Assembly: GCA_016937315.1 (NCBI GenBank)
Contig: JAFGWD010000073.1
Coordinates: 1-6,721, forward strand
From: Rhodospirillaceae bacterium
GTDB lineage: Bacteria > Pseudomonadota > Alphaproteobacteria > Rhodospirillales > Rhodospirillaceae
Direction of reading: 5' to 3'
Length of the DNA stretch: 6,721 nucleotides
This document shows, piece by piece, positions 6,133 to 6,721 of the stretch. The stretch's first letter is position 1. The number at the start of each line of letters is the position of its first letter. The translations under genes and the position numbers were made by a program. The notes below the pieces were generated by a model. The model was not told the DNA's origin and made no database searches. It saw only the letters and a program-made list of their open reading frames with translations.

Positions 6133-6721
6133 ATGTCCACCGAACCGCATTTTTGTCCCGTTATGGGGCGCCGCGCACATGTGCCTGGTGTGCTGTATCC
6201 CGATCTGCTTGTTCCCTTTCGCGAAGTGCTGTTAGAGGGAGAAGCGCCGCTACACCTTTATGACACCGCTGGCCCCGAAGCGCGAGGAGCACAACCGCGT
6301 GCTGCGTGGTTGGCGGCTCGTGAAGATCTGACGGTAGTGGATGGAGTTGCTTCGGCCCGCCCTGGAAGCCGTATTACCCAGAGGGCTTTGGCGCGGGCCG
6401 GAGTGGTGACGCCTGAAATGGAGTTCGTGGCAATCCGTGAGAGCTTAGGGTGTGGCGATACCGTCATTACGCCAGAATTCGTGCGCGACGAAGTGGCGCG
6501 TGGTGCTGCTATCATTCCCGCCAATCCCAATCATCCGGAACTGGAGCCGATGGTGATCGGTCGGGCTTTTCGCGTGAAGGTTAATGCCAATATTGGCACC
6601 TCTGGCGTGGCTTCCGATCCGGCGCAAGAGGTTGATAAGATGCTGGATGCGGTGACGTGGGGCGCGGATACCGTGATGGACTTGTCGACCGGCGCGGACA
6701 TTCCGAAAACTCGGGCAGCGA
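6133..6721 (+). CDS. thiC: Phosphomethylpyrimidine synthase ThiC, N-terminal part
   Basis: ThiC is the radical-SAM enzyme that rearranges aminoimidazole ribotide into the hydroxymethylpyrimidine phosphate half of thiamine. The visible 196 residues run off the right edge, before the catalytic barrel is complete and before the C-terminal cysteine cluster. Recognisable blocks are VPFREVLL and LYDTAGP in the N-terminal ThiC-associated region, then ITQRALARAGVVTPEMEFVAIRE (about 81-103), EFVRDEVARGAAIIPANPNHPELEPMVIGR (about 115-144), NANIGTSG (about 151-158) and WGADTVMDLSTGADI (about 175-189). The ATG at 6133 has GAGGAGA 7 bases upstream and lies under a TPP riboswitch, which makes gene and start secure. 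The region before TPEMEF is roughly 90 residues, clearly shorter than in E. coli ThiC (about 190), and a segment after AIRE is also missing. NANIGTSG replaces the usual NANIGNSAV. Confidence 0.95.
   Translation, partial: MSTEPHFCPVMGRRAHVPGVLYPDLLVPFREVLLEGEAPLHLYDTAGPEARGAQPRAAWLAAREDLTVVDGVASARPGSRITQRALARAGVVTPEMEFVAIRESLGCGDTVITPEFVRDEVARGAAIIPANPNHPELEPMVIGRAFRVKVNANIGTSGVASDPAQEVDKMLDAVTWGADTVMDLSTGADIPKTRAA

Noticed and set aside
5991..6263. A 90-residue plus-strand open frame starting inside the riboswitch
   Set aside because: It covers the aptamer and the thiC leader and overlaps the thiC start in another frame. The bases are explained by the riboswitch and by ThiC.

Overview
The window looks like chromosomal DNA of a moderately GC-rich Gram-negative bacterium, most likely an alphaproteobacterium of the Rhodospirillales type. 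This rests on the style of the RND pump, a thiC preceded directly by a THI-box leader, codon use and GC content. It is a judgement by eye, not a computed assignment. I see no mobile element, CRISPR array, tRNA or rRNA.

Layout from left to right. (1) 1-3681 is the end of an efflux operon: the C-terminal part of a periplasmic adaptor overlaps by 4 bp (ATGA) the start of a complete 1069-residue RND inner-membrane transporter. A strong intrinsic terminator at 3685-3720 closes it. (2) 3762-4788 holds two tandem genes for small DUF805 membrane proteins. They share the same core motifs but differ in length and base composition, and a second strong terminator follows at 4872-4901. (3) 4912-5751 on the minus strand is a complete metallo-beta-lactamase-fold hydrolase of the dihydropterin-phosphate-synthase-like group. 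It is convergent with the DUF805 pair. (4) 5752-6132 is a divergent intergenic region with a perfect TTGACA element, a complete TPP riboswitch aptamer, and a leader that can form two mutually exclusive pairings around the Shine-Dalgarno of the next gene. (5) 6133 to the end is the N-terminal third or so of thiC, the thiamine pyrimidine synthase.

How the parts work together. The adaptor and RND protein would form an envelope efflux system with an outer-membrane channel not seen here. The TPP riboswitch should turn thiC off when thiamine pyrophosphate is plentiful, and the leader sequence suggests control at translation initiation. The DUF805 genes and the hydrolase have no function that can be read from sequence alone. 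Nothing here is clearly a new system. The points most worth a second look are the readable switching mechanism in the thiC leader, the compact and divergent N-terminal part of ThiC, and the extra membrane segment in the second DUF805 protein.
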